Origin: an uncultured Prevotella sp.
GTDB lineage: Bacteria; Bacteroidota; Bacteroidia; Bacteroidales; Bacteroidaceae
Reading direction: 5' to 3'
Assembly: GCA_905198745.1 (NCBI GenBank)
Contig: CAJKDU010000053.1
Span: 1 to 14,037 of the forward strand
Length of the DNA stretch: 14,037 nucleotides
Part shown: piece after piece, positions 6,586 through 13,774 of the stretch
Numbering within the stretch: the stretch's first letter is position 1
Layout: every line of letters begins with the position of its first letter
Made by a program: the position numbers and the translations under genes
Notes under the pieces: model-generated
Told to the model about the DNA's origin: nothing
The model's input: the letters and a program-made list of their open reading frames with translations, nothing else
Databases searched by the model: none

Positions 6586-6819
6586 ATGGATAGAGAAGGA
6601 ACATGGCTCCTCAACTATGCCCGCTTGATGAAGTACGTGGTGGAGCATGGGCAGTTGCCAGACAAAAAGAAAGTGGAAAATCGCGGACTTCTCAACTGGT
6701 GGAAATACAACAAGAAACAGTTGAAGGCTGGAGTCATCGACGACACGCGAAAGCGCATGCTCGAGGTGCTCAGTTCCACCCGGACCATACATTCCTTGTT
6801 CGACGATGACAACGAGTAA
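6586..6819 (+). CDS. Small protein with a stand-alone helicase-associated-like domain
   Basis: A 77-residue protein. Residues 5-60 follow the pattern of the helicase-associated (HA) repeat found at the C-termini of some DNA helicases: W7, Y11, L14, H21-G22, P25, then L36-N-W38-W39, a basic stretch K40-Q45, G49 and a final R55/L59 helix. Such modules are thought to bind nucleic acid. Here the domain is alone, with an acidic tail (D-D-D-N-E). It has no signal peptide. The ATG at 6586 follows an A-rich leader (AACAAACAGTCAACAATT). The gene is divergent from tamL and converges on the glycosidase gene with a gap of only 22 bases and no T-run terminator. The domain match is from the residue pattern, not a search; DNA or RNA binding is inference. 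Confidence 0.7.
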   Translation: MDREGTWLLNYARLMKYVVEHGQLPDKKKVENRGLLNWWKYNKKQLKAGVIDDTRKRMLEVLSSTRTIHSLFDDDNE

Positions 6820-6841
6820 GCGTATGCTCCGCAGTTGGCGC

Positions 6842-8527
6842 CTAACGTTTGATAATGAAGTGACCCAAGTGGTGTGTAACCCCCTTCCTGTTGACTGACT
6901 TGATGGAGTATACTCCGCCTGGTAACGAACTGATGTTTAGCTTCATACCCCATTTCTGAGAGGAAACGATGCAGCCTGTTATACTCTCTATGACGGCAAA
7001 CTCAGCATCTGCTGTTTGGGCCCATGCTGGCAGGGTTATGCTCTTGCCGTCATGACGCAACCAGTGGGCGCTTGGTGAGGTGGTAGGCATTTCTTTCTCT
7101 TGCAGTGCCACGCTTTCGTTGCCGTAGCGGTCCATGGCGGTCACAGCATAGTGCATACCTTCCACAGTCTTCATAGTGTGTGAAGTTGTTATGGTGCGAA
7201 CTGCAATGAGGTTGCGTGCGTCTCTGATGTCCACTGGATATTGCCGTGAGGCATAAATATTATAAAGTAGGTAAGGAGCACCGCTGCAGTTGGCAGGTGC
7301 CAGCCATGAGAGAGTGGTCGTTTCTGCAGTGGTGCCGTTCAACAAATTGGCAGGAGCTTCCGGACACTCATTGTGCTGCCAGGTCATGGCTGGTATGAGA
7401 GCTGGGTGGCGGTTGAACCGTTCGGTGAAATGGTAGATGCCCTTCACGTTGTCTGTGAAAAACTTGCTGCGGAAGAAGGCATGGCCCATTCCGTACTGCC
7501 TGCACACCTCCATCTCTCGTGTGATGCTTTCCAAAGGCCAGTTCTTCCCCTTGGGGTGCATGAAGTAGATGCCCAGTCCGGGCACCACAATTTTGCCATG
7601 ACTCTGTTCCTTCCAGTCGATGGCAAAGGGAAAAAAGTTGTTGTCGCGGAAATACATCATCGGGAACAATTCGTCCATCAGTCCGTCGCGGAGCCAGTTC
7701 TGTGCCTCCTGGCACACCTTGGTGTAGGCGTTCCACCCGTGGCTCCAATAACGTGAAAGGTCATCGTGCTTGCCAATGGGCGAGCAACTCATCTTCACCC
7801 AAGGCTTGAGCTGCTTGACAGCATCGTGAACCTGCTTCACAATGTTTGTGATGTAGGCCCGTCCTTGCTGCCTGCTCACCTTGATGGTCCATGTCTCGGG
7901 ATAGCGGATGTAGTCGAGATGAATGCCGTCAATATCATAATTGCGTGTGATTTCGGCACACATACGTGCCAGGTAAGGGGCTGTCAGCGGGCTCTCAGGG
8001 TTCATATATCCCTCCTGTCCGATGCGCTTGAGCATGTGGGGCTGTTTGCGCCTGAGCTCTGTGCAACCGGGACCATTCCATTTGCCCACAGGCATGGTCA
8101 CCACCCAGGCATGTAGTTCCATACCCCTTTTGTGACACTCGTCGATGGCAAAAGCCAGCGCATCGTAGCCCGGACTCTTGCCGGGGATTCCTGAAAGGCA
8201 TCCGTCCCATGGCTCTATGGAAGAAGGGTAGATGGTAGTGGCACGGACACGCGTTTGCAAGAGCACCGTGTTGATGCCAGCCTGTTGCAGTTGGTCGAGA
8301 ATGGTGCGCAACTCCTGTTTCTGTTTTTCCGCAGAACGGGCAGATTGAGAGTAGGAGTGGGGCCAGTCGAGTCCGCCGATGGTGGTGAGCCACACGGCCC
8401 TCACCTCATGTTTTGGCGGTAACTGGTTGTGGTTGGAGAAGATAACCTGTGCTTGGGAAGTGAGACAAAACAAGGCCATGAAGAACAAGGCAATCCTCTT
8501 TTGTCTTATGTAGAGGTTGAATTTCAT
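6842..8527 (-). CDS. Secreted GHL10-type glycoside hydrolase with C-terminal FnIII-like and sorting-like regions
   Basis: A 561-residue exported enzyme. Residues 1-26 form a signal peptide (basic start, hydrophobic core, cleavage after S-Q-A). Residues 40-375 are the GHL10 (DUF187-like) TIM barrel related to family 10 glycosidases: E41-V-R-A-V-W-L, Q91-T-R, the strand D198-I-D-G-I-H-L-D205-Y-I-R-Y-P with a likely catalytic Asp, and D285-E286-L-F-P-M-M-Y. About 389-474 looks like a fibronectin type III domain (P-E-A-P-A-N-L through A-M-D-R-Y-G-N-E-S). Residues 515-561 resemble a type IX secretion sorting tail (I-T-G-C-I-V, then L-P-G-G-V-Y-S-I, ending F-I-I-K-R), suggesting export to the cell surface. 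The substrate is unknown; the family is often linked to peptidoglycan or other cell-wall glycans. The gene has a consensus promoter and is divergent from cstA. Confidence 0.88.
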   Translation of the reverse strand: MKFNLYIRQKRIALFFMALFCLTSQAQVIFSNHNQLPPKHEVRAVWLTTIGGLDWPHSYSQSARSAEKQKQELRTILDQLQQAGINTVLLQTRVRATTIYPSSIEPWDGCLSGIPGKSPGYDALAFAIDECHKRGMELHAWVVTMPVGKWNGPGCTELRRKQPHMLKRIGQEGYMNPESPLTAPYLARMCAEITRNYDIDGIHLDYIRYPETWTIKVSRQQGRAYITNIVKQVHDAVKQLKPWVKMSCSPIGKHDDLSRYWSHGWNAYTKVCQEAQNWLRDGLMDELFPMMYFRDNNFFPFAIDWKEQSHGKIVVPGLGIYFMHPKGKNWPLESITREMEVCRQYGMGHAFFRSKFFTDNVKGIYHFTERFNRHPALIPAMTWQHNECPEAPANLLNGTTAETTTLSWLAPANCSGAPYLLYNIYASRQYPVDIRDARNLIAVRTITTSHTMKTVEGMHYAVTAMDRYGNESVALQEKEMPTTSPSAHWLRHDGKSITLPAWAQTADAEFAVIESITGCIVSSQKWGMKLNISSLPGGVYSIKSVNRKGVTHHLGHFIIKR

Positions 8528-8561
8528 ATCAGTTCAGACAATATATGTTATAAATTGTGCA

Positions 8562-8592
8562 CAAAGGTACGGATATTTTTCCGTTTCTCAAA
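8562..8592 (-). promoter_or_regulatory. Consensus promoter of the GHL10-type gene
   Basis: On the minus strand TTTG (8592-8589), a 19-base spacer and TACCTTTG (8569-8562) match both elements of the Bacteroidetes promoter. The predicted leader is about 31 bases to the ATG at 8527. Confidence 0.75.
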
Positions 8593-8601
8593 TATAATAT
8601 A

Positions 8602-8609
8602 TACTTTTG
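8602..8609 (+). promoter_or_regulatory. -7 box of cstA
   Basis: TACTTTTG matches TAnnTTTG and lies 24 bases before the ATG at 8634, giving a leader of about 21 bases. The -33 position falls inside the opposing glycosidase promoter and shows no good TTTG, so the two promoters are interlocked. Confidence 0.6.
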
Positions 8610-8633
8610 CAAGAAATTTAAACAAACCAAAGA

Positions 8634-10181
8634 ATGATATCTTTTACAATCGCCCTTTTAGCCCTCGTGACGGGCTATCTGATTTATGGTCGTTTTGTAG
8701 CCCATGTGTTTGGACCCGATGACCGTCCTACGCCAGCCGTGGCAGAAGCCGACGGCGTTGATTTCCTTGTATTGCCCGGATGGAAAATCTTCATGATACA
8801 GTTCCTCAACATCGCTGGCACAGGTCCGATATTCGGTGCCATTATGGGCGCCTGGTATGGTCCTGTGGCCTATCTGTGGATTATCTTCGGCTGTATTTTC
8901 GCCGGAGCCACCCACGACTACCTGGCCGGCATGCTGTCACTGCGTAACCATGGTGCGGGTCTACCAGAGTTGGTGGGTAAGTATCTGGGCAAGACCACCA
9001 AGACGGTGATGCTTGTCTTCTCTATCCTGTTGCTGCTCATGGTGGGTGTGGTGTTTGTCTATAGTCCCGCCATTATCCTCAATGGCATGTTCGGCGAAGA
9101 CCCATCAGTGAGCATGACACCACTGCTGTGCATCATTTGTCTTATCTTTGTGTATTATATTATCGCCACGCTGCTGCCCATCGACAAGATTATCGGCAAG
9201 GTGTATCCGCTCTTTGCCTTCTCTCTGTTGTTCATGGCGGTGGCGCTGTTGGTTGTGCTTTTCGTGAAGATGACGGACCTTCCAGAGTTGTGGTCAAACC
9301 TTGACAGCAGCAATCTCAACAAGCCTGCCTCTCTGTTGGGAACCGATAGTTTCATGACGAAGAATCCCTTGTTCCCCAGCCTATTCATTACCATTGCCTG
9401 TGGAGCCATCAGCGGTTTCCATGCCACCCAAAGCCCTTTGATGGCCCGTTGCATGAAATCCGAGCGCATGGGGCGCCCTATCTTCTATGGCGCCATGATT
9501 ACCGAAGGCATAGTGGCACTCATTTGGGCTACGGTGTCCATGTATTTCTTCTACTACGGAGGATGGCGCGAAGTGGTGTCGCCTGAGGTGGTGGAGAAGT
9601 TTGTGGCACAGAGTCAGGCAGATGGAGGCAAGACACTTATACAATATTTTGACGCTCCGACCGTTGTTAAGGAAGTGTGCCAAGGCTGGCTTGGCGTGTT
9701 TGGAGGCGTGCTTGCCATCCTCGGTGTGGTGGCAGCACCTATCACCAGTGGCGACACAGCGTTTCGCAGCGCCCGTCTTATCATTGCCGACTTCCTCCAT
9801 ATGGAACAGCACACCATGCGTCATCGCCTGGCCATCTGTCTGCCCATGTTTGCCGTGGCTATCGCCATGCTTGTGTGGCAAATGGCCAATCCTGACGGAT
9901 TCAATGTCATTTGGCAGTATTTCGGATGGTCCAACCAGACCATGTCAGTCTTCACCCTTTGGACCATCACTGTTTTCCTGGCCCGCAGCCGCAAGCCGTT
10001 CATCATTACGCTGGTGCCTGCCCTGTTCATGACAGCCGTGTGTTCCACCTTTATTCTGGTGAGCAAGCAGGCGCTTGGACTGTCTCTCACCTTGGGCTAT
10101 GGCATTTGTGGCGGTATCGTTGCCTTGGCGCTCGTGTGGTTTGTGGTATGGTACAGAAAGGCCGTGCGTGATGAGCAATAG
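8634..10181 (+). CDS. cstA: CstA-type carbon starvation transporter (short form)
   Basis: A 515-residue polytopic inner-membrane protein with about a dozen or more hydrophobic helices. CstA family hallmarks are present in order: N-I-A-G-T-G-P-I-F-G-A-I near residue 60, G-A-T-H-D-Y-L-A-G-M near 90, H-A-T-Q-S-P-L-M-A-R near 265, G-A-M-I-T-E-G-I-V-A-L-I-W-A near 285, T-S-G-D-T-A-F-R-S-A-R near 375, and W-Q-Y-F-G-W-S-N-Q-T near 427. Family members take up pyruvate or peptides during carbon limitation. It is shorter than E. coli CstA (701 residues), as is usual for the Bacteroidetes form. The ATG at 8634 follows an A-rich leader. The barrel-protein gene follows after 63 bases with no convincing promoter or terminator, so read-through into the recR cluster is possible. 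Substrate (pyruvate versus peptides) cannot be told from sequence. Confidence 0.93.
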   Translation: MISFTIALLALVTGYLIYGRFVAHVFGPDDRPTPAVAEADGVDFLVLPGWKIFMIQFLNIAGTGPIFGAIMGAWYGPVAYLWIIFGCIFAGATHDYLAGMLSLRNHGAGLPELVGKYLGKTTKTVMLVFSILLLLMVGVVFVYSPAIILNGMFGEDPSVSMTPLLCIICLIFVYYIIATLLPIDKIIGKVYPLFAFSLLFMAVALLVVLFVKMTDLPELWSNLDSSNLNKPASLLGTDSFMTKNPLFPSLFITIACGAISGFHATQSPLMARCMKSERMGRPIFYGAMITEGIVALIWATVSMYFFYYGGWREVVSPEVVEKFVAQSQADGGKTLIQYFDAPTVVKEVCQGWLGVFGGVLAILGVVAAPITSGDTAFRSARLIIADFLHMEQHTMRHRLAICLPMFAVAIAMLVWQMANPDGFNVIWQYFGWSNQTMSVFTLWTITVFLARSRKPFIITLVPALFMTAVCSTFILVSKQALGLSLTLGYGICGGIVALALVWFVVWYRKAVRDEQ

Positions 10182-10244
10182 TCCCCACTGCAGGAAGAAA
10201 TATACTTAACACATTTATTTATACGAAACTTTAGACAGACAATT

Positions 10245-10730
10245 ATGAAGAAACTTCTTTTGATGATGGCCCTTTGCGCCTCCACACTGTTTGCTCACGC
10301 ACAGTTCGAACAGGGCAAGTTGTATGCTGGCGCATCGCTTACAGGGCTTGATCTTAACTACAAGGGTGCTGATGGTATGAACCTTGGTTTCGATGCCAAG
10401 TTGGGCTATCTCTTTGCCGACAATCTTATGGCGCTCTCGCAACTGAGTTATCAGCACGACGGCAATGATGCCGTGGCCGACCACTTCAGCTGGTCGGTAG
10501 GCGCACGCTATTATATCATCCAGAACGGACTCTTCCTGGGACTGAATGCCAAGCTTGTGCATGCCAACCACAACTACAACGACGTGATGCCTGGTTTTGA
10601 GGTGGGCTATGCTTTCTTCATCAGTGGTAAATGCACCATAGAACCTTCTGTATACTACGACCAGTCGTTCCGTCGCCACAGTGATTTTTCTACCATCGGT
10701 TTGCGCATTGGCTTTGGCTATTATTTCTAA
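10245..10730 (+). CDS. Small outer-membrane beta-barrel protein
   Basis: A 161-residue exported protein. Residues 1-19 are a signal peptide ending A-H-A before Q20. The mature part shows alternating hydrophobic and polar residues with repeated aromatic and glycine positions (G-K-L-Y-A-G-A-S-L, G-F-D-A-K-L-G-Y-L-F, W-S-V-G-A-R-Y-Y-I, F-E-V-G-Y-A-F-F-I, L-R-I-G-F-G-Y-Y-F), consistent with an eight-stranded OmpA/OmpX-like barrel. The chain ends in Phe, as expected for a barrel recognised by the BAM machinery. No ligand or partner can be named. It starts at ATG 10245 after an A-rich leader (GACAGACAATT). It sits 63 bases after cstA and ends 12 bases before recR, so it is probably transcribed with the recR cluster. 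A clear TAnnTTTG box is not seen in 10182-10244. Confidence 0.85.
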   Translation: MKKLLLMMALCASTLFAHAQFEQGKLYAGASLTGLDLNYKGADGMNLGFDAKLGYLFADNLMALSQLSYQHDGNDAVADHFSWSVGARYYIIQNGLFLGLNAKLVHANHNYNDVMPGFEVGYAFFISGKCTIEPSVYYDQSFRRHSDFSTIGLRIGFGYYF

Positions 10731-10742
10731 ACCGTGGCAACG

Positions 10743-11357
10743 ATGAACAATGCCTATCCCTCACAGCTACTCGAGAAGGCTGTGGGCGAATTCAGCAAAC
10801 TTCCCGGCATAGGGCGCAAGACAGCCTTGCGCCTTGTGCTCAACATGCTGCGCCGTACGGACAGTGAGGTGGAAGCCTTCACCCGTTCGCTTGACACACT
10901 GAAGCATGAGGTGCGCTATTGCCGTGTGTGCCACAACATCAGCGATACGGACCTTTGTCCTATCTGTGCCGATTCCAAACGAGACAGCACGCAGGTTTGC
11001 GTGGTGGAGAACGTGCAGGATGTGATGGCGATAGAAAACACCCAGCAGTATCGAGGACTCTATCATGTGCTTGGCGGCATCATCTCGCCTATGGACGGAA
11101 TAGGTCCCGGCGACTTGCAGATAGGTAGTCTGGTGAAGCGTGTGGAGGAAGGTGGCGTGAAGGAAGTGATTCTTGCCTTGAGCAGTACCATGGAGGGCGA
11201 TGCCACCAACTTTTACATTTCCCGGAAGCTTGCCCCATTTCCTGTGGCGGTGAGCGTCATAGCCCGTGGCATTTCCGTGGGCGATGAACTTGAATATACG
11301 GATGAGGTGACGCTCGGCAGGAGTATCATCAACCGTACACCATTTAAGATATCATGA
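10743..11357 (+). CDS. recR: Recombination mediator protein RecR
   Basis: A 204-residue DNA-repair protein that acts with RecF and RecO to load RecA on gapped single-stranded DNA. Domains are in the usual order: helix-hairpin-helix (residues 14-33, L-P-G-I-G-R-K-T-A), a C4 zinc finger (C60-x2-C63 and C72-x2-C75), a Toprim domain (about 83-177, with V-V-E-N at 87-90 and G-G-I-I-S-P-M-D-G-I-G-P at 111-122), and a conserved C-terminus (G-D-E-L-E-Y at 180-185, L-G-R-S-I-I-N-R). Length matches the family. A GTG at 10734 is in frame, but the ATG at 10743 gives the N-terminus expected for Bacteroidales RecR. The stop overlaps the next gene's start by four bases (ATGA). Confidence 0.97.
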   Translation: MNNAYPSQLLEKAVGEFSKLPGIGRKTALRLVLNMLRRTDSEVEAFTRSLDTLKHEVRYCRVCHNISDTDLCPICADSKRDSTQVCVVENVQDVMAIENTQQYRGLYHVLGGIISPMDGIGPGDLQIGSLVKRVEEGGVKEVILALSSTMEGDATNFYISRKLAPFPVAVSVIARGISVGDELEYTDEVTLGRSIINRTPFKIS

Positions 11358-11779
11358 AAAGAATAAGCAATATACTCAAACTACAGTTGTGGATTTCAGT
11401 GGTTGTGTCGCTTGTTGTCGTGGTGCTCTACGAGAACAATGTGCTGCTCCCTGGATGTCTTGCCGGCAATGCCGGAGCCGAATTTGTCCTGACCACAATC
11501 ATGGAGATTGTCACCATCTGCCTTATCCCCTTGTCGATGAGGCTCTATCGTTTTGCCTCTATTCACCGCCGCATCATCGAGGGCACTCGTAGTCAATGGC
11601 TCTTCCTGGGCACAGCGCGTATGATGATGCTCTGCGTTCCCATGGTGGTGAACACCCTTCTCTACTATTGGTTCGGTTTCAAGGTGGCCTTTGGCTACAT
11701 GGCCATTATCGGTCTTGTGTGTCTCAGCTTTGTCTATCCCACGGAGACACGCTGCAAGAGTGAATTCTCAGAAGAATAG
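11354..11779 (+). CDS. Four-helix membrane protein of unknown function
   Basis: This 141-residue protein is not recognised. Hydrophobic segments at about residues 8-27, 43-65, 84-106 and 110-128 predict four membrane helices. A basic, polar stretch lies between helices 2 and 3 (R63 to R79, with F-A-S-I-H-R-R-I-I-E-G-T-R), and the C-terminal tail is short and charged. Cys 35, 56, 94, 123 and 134 are scattered without a motif. It starts within the recR stop codon (ATGA overlap) and ends 6 bases before the glycosyltransferase gene, so it is translated as part of the same message. Its place beside a glycosyltransferase would suit a membrane partner in envelope glycan work, but nothing in the sequence proves that. 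Confidence 0.8.
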   Translation: MKRISNILKLQLWISVVVSLVVVVLYENNVLLPGCLAGNAGAEFVLTTIMEIVTICLIPLSMRLYRFASIHRRIIEGTRSQWLFLGTARMMMLCVPMVVNTLLYYWFGFKVAFGYMAIIGLVCLSFVYPTETRCKSEFSEE

Positions 11780-11785
11780 CAATCG

Positions 11786-12988
11786 ATGGACAAGATAAAA
11801 GTATCCGTAATCATAGTTAACTACAACGTCAGACACTACCTTTGTCAGTGTCTCGACAGTCTGAGGCGGAGTCTAGACGGTATTTCGTCGGAGGTGATTG
11901 TTGTGGACAACCATTCGCACGATGACAGTGTGAAATGCTTGCAGCCGCTCTTCCCCGAAGTAAGGTTCATCAGCAGCCGGCGTAACCTCGGCTTTGCCCG
12001 GGCCAACAACATAGCTATCCGCCAGAGTCGTGGAGAGTATGTGTTGCTGCTCAATCCCGATACCATTGTGGGTGAGCATACCATAGCCGAGAGTATAGCC
12101 TTCATGGATAGTCATGCCGATGCCGGTGCGTTGGGGGTGAAGATGCTCCGCATTGATGGTTCGGCAGCGTTGGAGTCGCGTCGCGGCATACCGTCGCCTA
12201 TGGTGGCTTTCTATAAAATGTGCGGCCTATGCTCACGCTTTCCCCGGAGTCGTCGTTTCGGCCATTACTACATGGGCTACCTGCCATGGAACCAACCTTG
12301 CCGCATAGAGGTAGTGAGTGGAGCCTATTTCTTTCTGCGCAAGACTGCACTTGACGGGGTGGGAGTGCTCGACGAAGACTTCTTCATGTATGGTGAAGAC
12401 ATTGATTTGTCTTATCGCATACTCAAGAGCGGATACCACAATTATTACATTCCCTCGCAAATACTCCACTACAAGGGGGAAAGCACCGAGAAGTCCAGTT
12501 TCCGCTATGTGCACGTGTTCTACGAGGCCATGCTCATCTTCTTCCGCAAGCACTACGGCCACCTTAACTTCCTGCTTTCGCTGCCCATCAAGATTGCCAT
12601 CTTCGGCAAAGCCTGTGTGGCGCTGGTCAAGATGCAGGCAGGACGCGTGAGGAAGATGTTGGGATTCTATCGTCGAAGAAAACGCGTCAACATCCACTAT
12701 GTGATGCTTGTTGGCAAGGAATCTGAATCGCTTTGTCGCCGTATCATTGCCGACAACGGGCTCGACGCGGAAGTGCATGTGGTCGATGGGGCATTGCTTT
12801 CCGAGGGCCATCATGTCCTGAACCTTCCATTTGACGATGGCTTAACTTCGGTTGTCTACGATACCGGTGTCTATGCTTTCGGACAGATTTTGTCATTTAT
12901 GGCCCGCAGTCCACAACCCAACGTGAATATAGGAACGTTCTCGCCCAAGAACAAAATCATCATTACCTCTGAAGAGATATTCCAATGA
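11786..12988 (+). CDS. Family 2 glycosyltransferase with an extra C-terminal region
   Basis: A 400-residue glycosyltransferase. Residues 4-230 form the GT-A domain: V-S-V-I-I-V-N-Y-N (6-14), nucleotide-binding V-V-D41-N, N67-L-G-F-A-R-A-N-N, the metal-binding N90-P-D92 replacing a classic DxD, and the likely catalytic E204-D205 in M-Y-G-E-D-I-D-L-S-Y-R. The closest type is the WbbL/rhamnosyltransferase-like subgroup that adds sugars to cell-surface glycans. About residues 262-285 are hydrophobic to amphipathic and may touch the membrane. Residues 307-400 form a separate region with V-N-I-H-Y-V-M-L-V-G and I-V-D-type strands, not a known part of GT2. It follows the membrane protein by 6 bases, and its stop overlaps the GNAT start (ATGA). 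Donor and acceptor sugars cannot be assigned. Confidence 0.9.
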   Translation: MDKIKVSVIIVNYNVRHYLCQCLDSLRRSLDGISSEVIVVDNHSHDDSVKCLQPLFPEVRFISSRRNLGFARANNIAIRQSRGEYVLLLNPDTIVGEHTIAESIAFMDSHADAGALGVKMLRIDGSAALESRRGIPSPMVAFYKMCGLCSRFPRSRRFGHYYMGYLPWNQPCRIEVVSGAYFFLRKTALDGVGVLDEDFFMYGEDIDLSYRILKSGYHNYYIPSQILHYKGESTEKSSFRYVHVFYEAMLIFFRKHYGHLNFLLSLPIKIAIFGKACVALVKMQAGRVRKMLGFYRRRKRVNIHYVMLVGKESESLCRRIIADNGLDAEVHVVDGALLSEGHHVLNLPFDDGLTSVVYDTGVYAFGQILSFMARSPQPNVNIGTFSPKNKIIITSEEIFQ

Positions 12989-13500
12989 CAGACATAACTC
13001 CCTCAGTATGGCTCCGTGCCATAGAACCCGAAGATCTTGACTTGATATATCAGCTGGAGAACGACATCACCTTGTGGGATGTGAGTGGCACGAGCGTGCA
13101 CTATTCCCGTAACGTCATCAGCGATTTTATTGCTCGCTTCACGGGAGATATCTATACAGACAAGCAAGCGCGCATGATTGCCGAAAATCAGTTTGGTGAA
13201 CCGGTGGCAATAGCCGATATCGTGGACTTCAACCCCCACAACCGACGGGCTGAACTTGGCGTGGTGGTGCTGCCTTTGAGCCGTGGCGCAGGCTATGGAA
13301 GGGCAGTGGTGGAGCGACTGGTGGACTATGCCCGCGACACGCTTCATCTTCACCAGTTGTATGTATATGTGAGTGAGGACAACCGGGCATCGCTCAATCT
13401 TTTCCGAAGCGTGGGATTTCAAGAGACCGGTAGGCTGAAATCCTGGATATTCAACGGCACTGGCTATAAGGATGTGCTGCTGTTGCAACTTTTTTTGTAA
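12985..13500 (+). CDS. GNAT-family N-acetyltransferase (RimL/SpeG-like)
   Basis: A 171-residue cytoplasmic acetyltransferase that uses acetyl-CoA. Motif A carries the pyrophosphate-binding loop S99-R100-G-A-G-Y-G105 after strand E90-L-G-V-V-V. Motif B appears as E131-D-N-R-A-S-L-N-L-F-R-S-V-G-F145, the common N-x-A-S-x-x-L-F-x-x-x-G-F pattern of the RimL/SpeG (Acetyltransf_3) type. The N-terminus, L10-R-A-I-E-P-E-D-L, is also typical. Possible substrates are a ribosomal protein N-terminus, a polyamine or an amino sugar; the sequence does not decide. It overlaps the glycosyltransferase stop by four bases and is the last gene of the cluster. Its stop lies only 15 bases before the -33 box of the tRNA promoter. 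Confidence 0.92.
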   Translation: MTDITPSVWLRAIEPEDLDLIYQLENDITLWDVSGTSVHYSRNVISDFIARFTGDIYTDKQARMIAENQFGEPVAIADIVDFNPHNRRAELGVVVLPLSRGAGYGRAVVERLVDYARDTLHLHQLYVYVSEDNRASLNLFRSVGFQETGRLKSWIFNGTGYKDVLLLQLFL

Positions 13501-13515
13501 AAAAGAAGACGAAAG

Positions 13516-13547
13516 TTTGGAGCATACAAAAAATATCACTACCTTTG
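13516..13547 (+). promoter_or_regulatory. Consensus promoter of the tandem tRNA-Asp genes
   Basis: TTTG (13516-13519), a 20-base spacer and TACCTTTG (13540-13547) match both elements of the Bacteroidetes promoter. The first tRNA begins 28 bases after the -7 box. Confidence 0.8.
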
Positions 13548-13574
13548 CACCCGCAATCAGAAAAGGTGCTGAAT

Positions 13575-13651
13575 GGTGCGTTAGTTCAGTTGGTTAGAAT
13601 GCCTGCCTGTCACGCAGGAGGTCACGGGTTCGAGTCCCGTACGCACCGCCA
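13575..13651 (+). tRNA. tRNA-Asp (GTC), first copy, CCA encoded
   Basis: The cloverleaf is complete: acceptor stem GGTGCGT with ACGCACC, anticodon stem CCTGC/GCAGG around loop CTGTCAC with anticodon GTC at 13609-13611, and T-loop GTTCGAG. Discriminator G is at 13648, and CCA is encoded at 13649-13651. It reads Asp codons GAC and GAU. Confidence 0.97.
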
Positions 13652-13660
13652 AAGCCTTTT

Positions 13661-13734
13661 GGTGTGTTAGTTCAGCTGGTTAGAATGCCTGCCTGTCACG
13701 CAGGAGGTCACGGGTTCGAGTCCCGTACACACCG
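13661..13734 (+). tRNA. tRNA-Asp (GTC), second copy, CCA not encoded
   Basis: This tandem copy has the same anticodon arm (GTC at 13695-13697) and T-arm. The acceptor stem is GGTGTGT with ACACACC, so a C-G pair of the first copy is replaced by T-A on both sides; the D-loop also differs by one base. After discriminator G at 13734 comes CAG, so CCA must be added by the tRNA nucleotidyltransferase. Confidence 0.97.
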
Positions 13735-13737
13735 CAG

Positions 13738-13774
13738 AAAGAGGGAATGTCTATAAAGGATGTTTCCTCTTTTT
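13738..13774 (+). terminator. Intrinsic terminator after the tRNA pair
   Basis: AAAGAGG (13738-13744) pairs with CCTCTTT (13766-13772), with GAA/TTT-type extension across a bulge, and the arm runs into TTTTT and then CGTTTTT. It begins 4 bases after the second tRNA. Confidence 0.75.

Noticed and set aside
10734..10742. GTG start for recR
   Set aside because: It is only four bases after the previous stop and adds three residues not usual at the RecR N-terminus; the ATG at 10743 fits the family.
13575..13734. tRNA-Asp pair as an integration site for a mobile element
   Set aside because: No integrase, no partial tRNA copy used as an att repeat, and no change of gene style nearby within the window.
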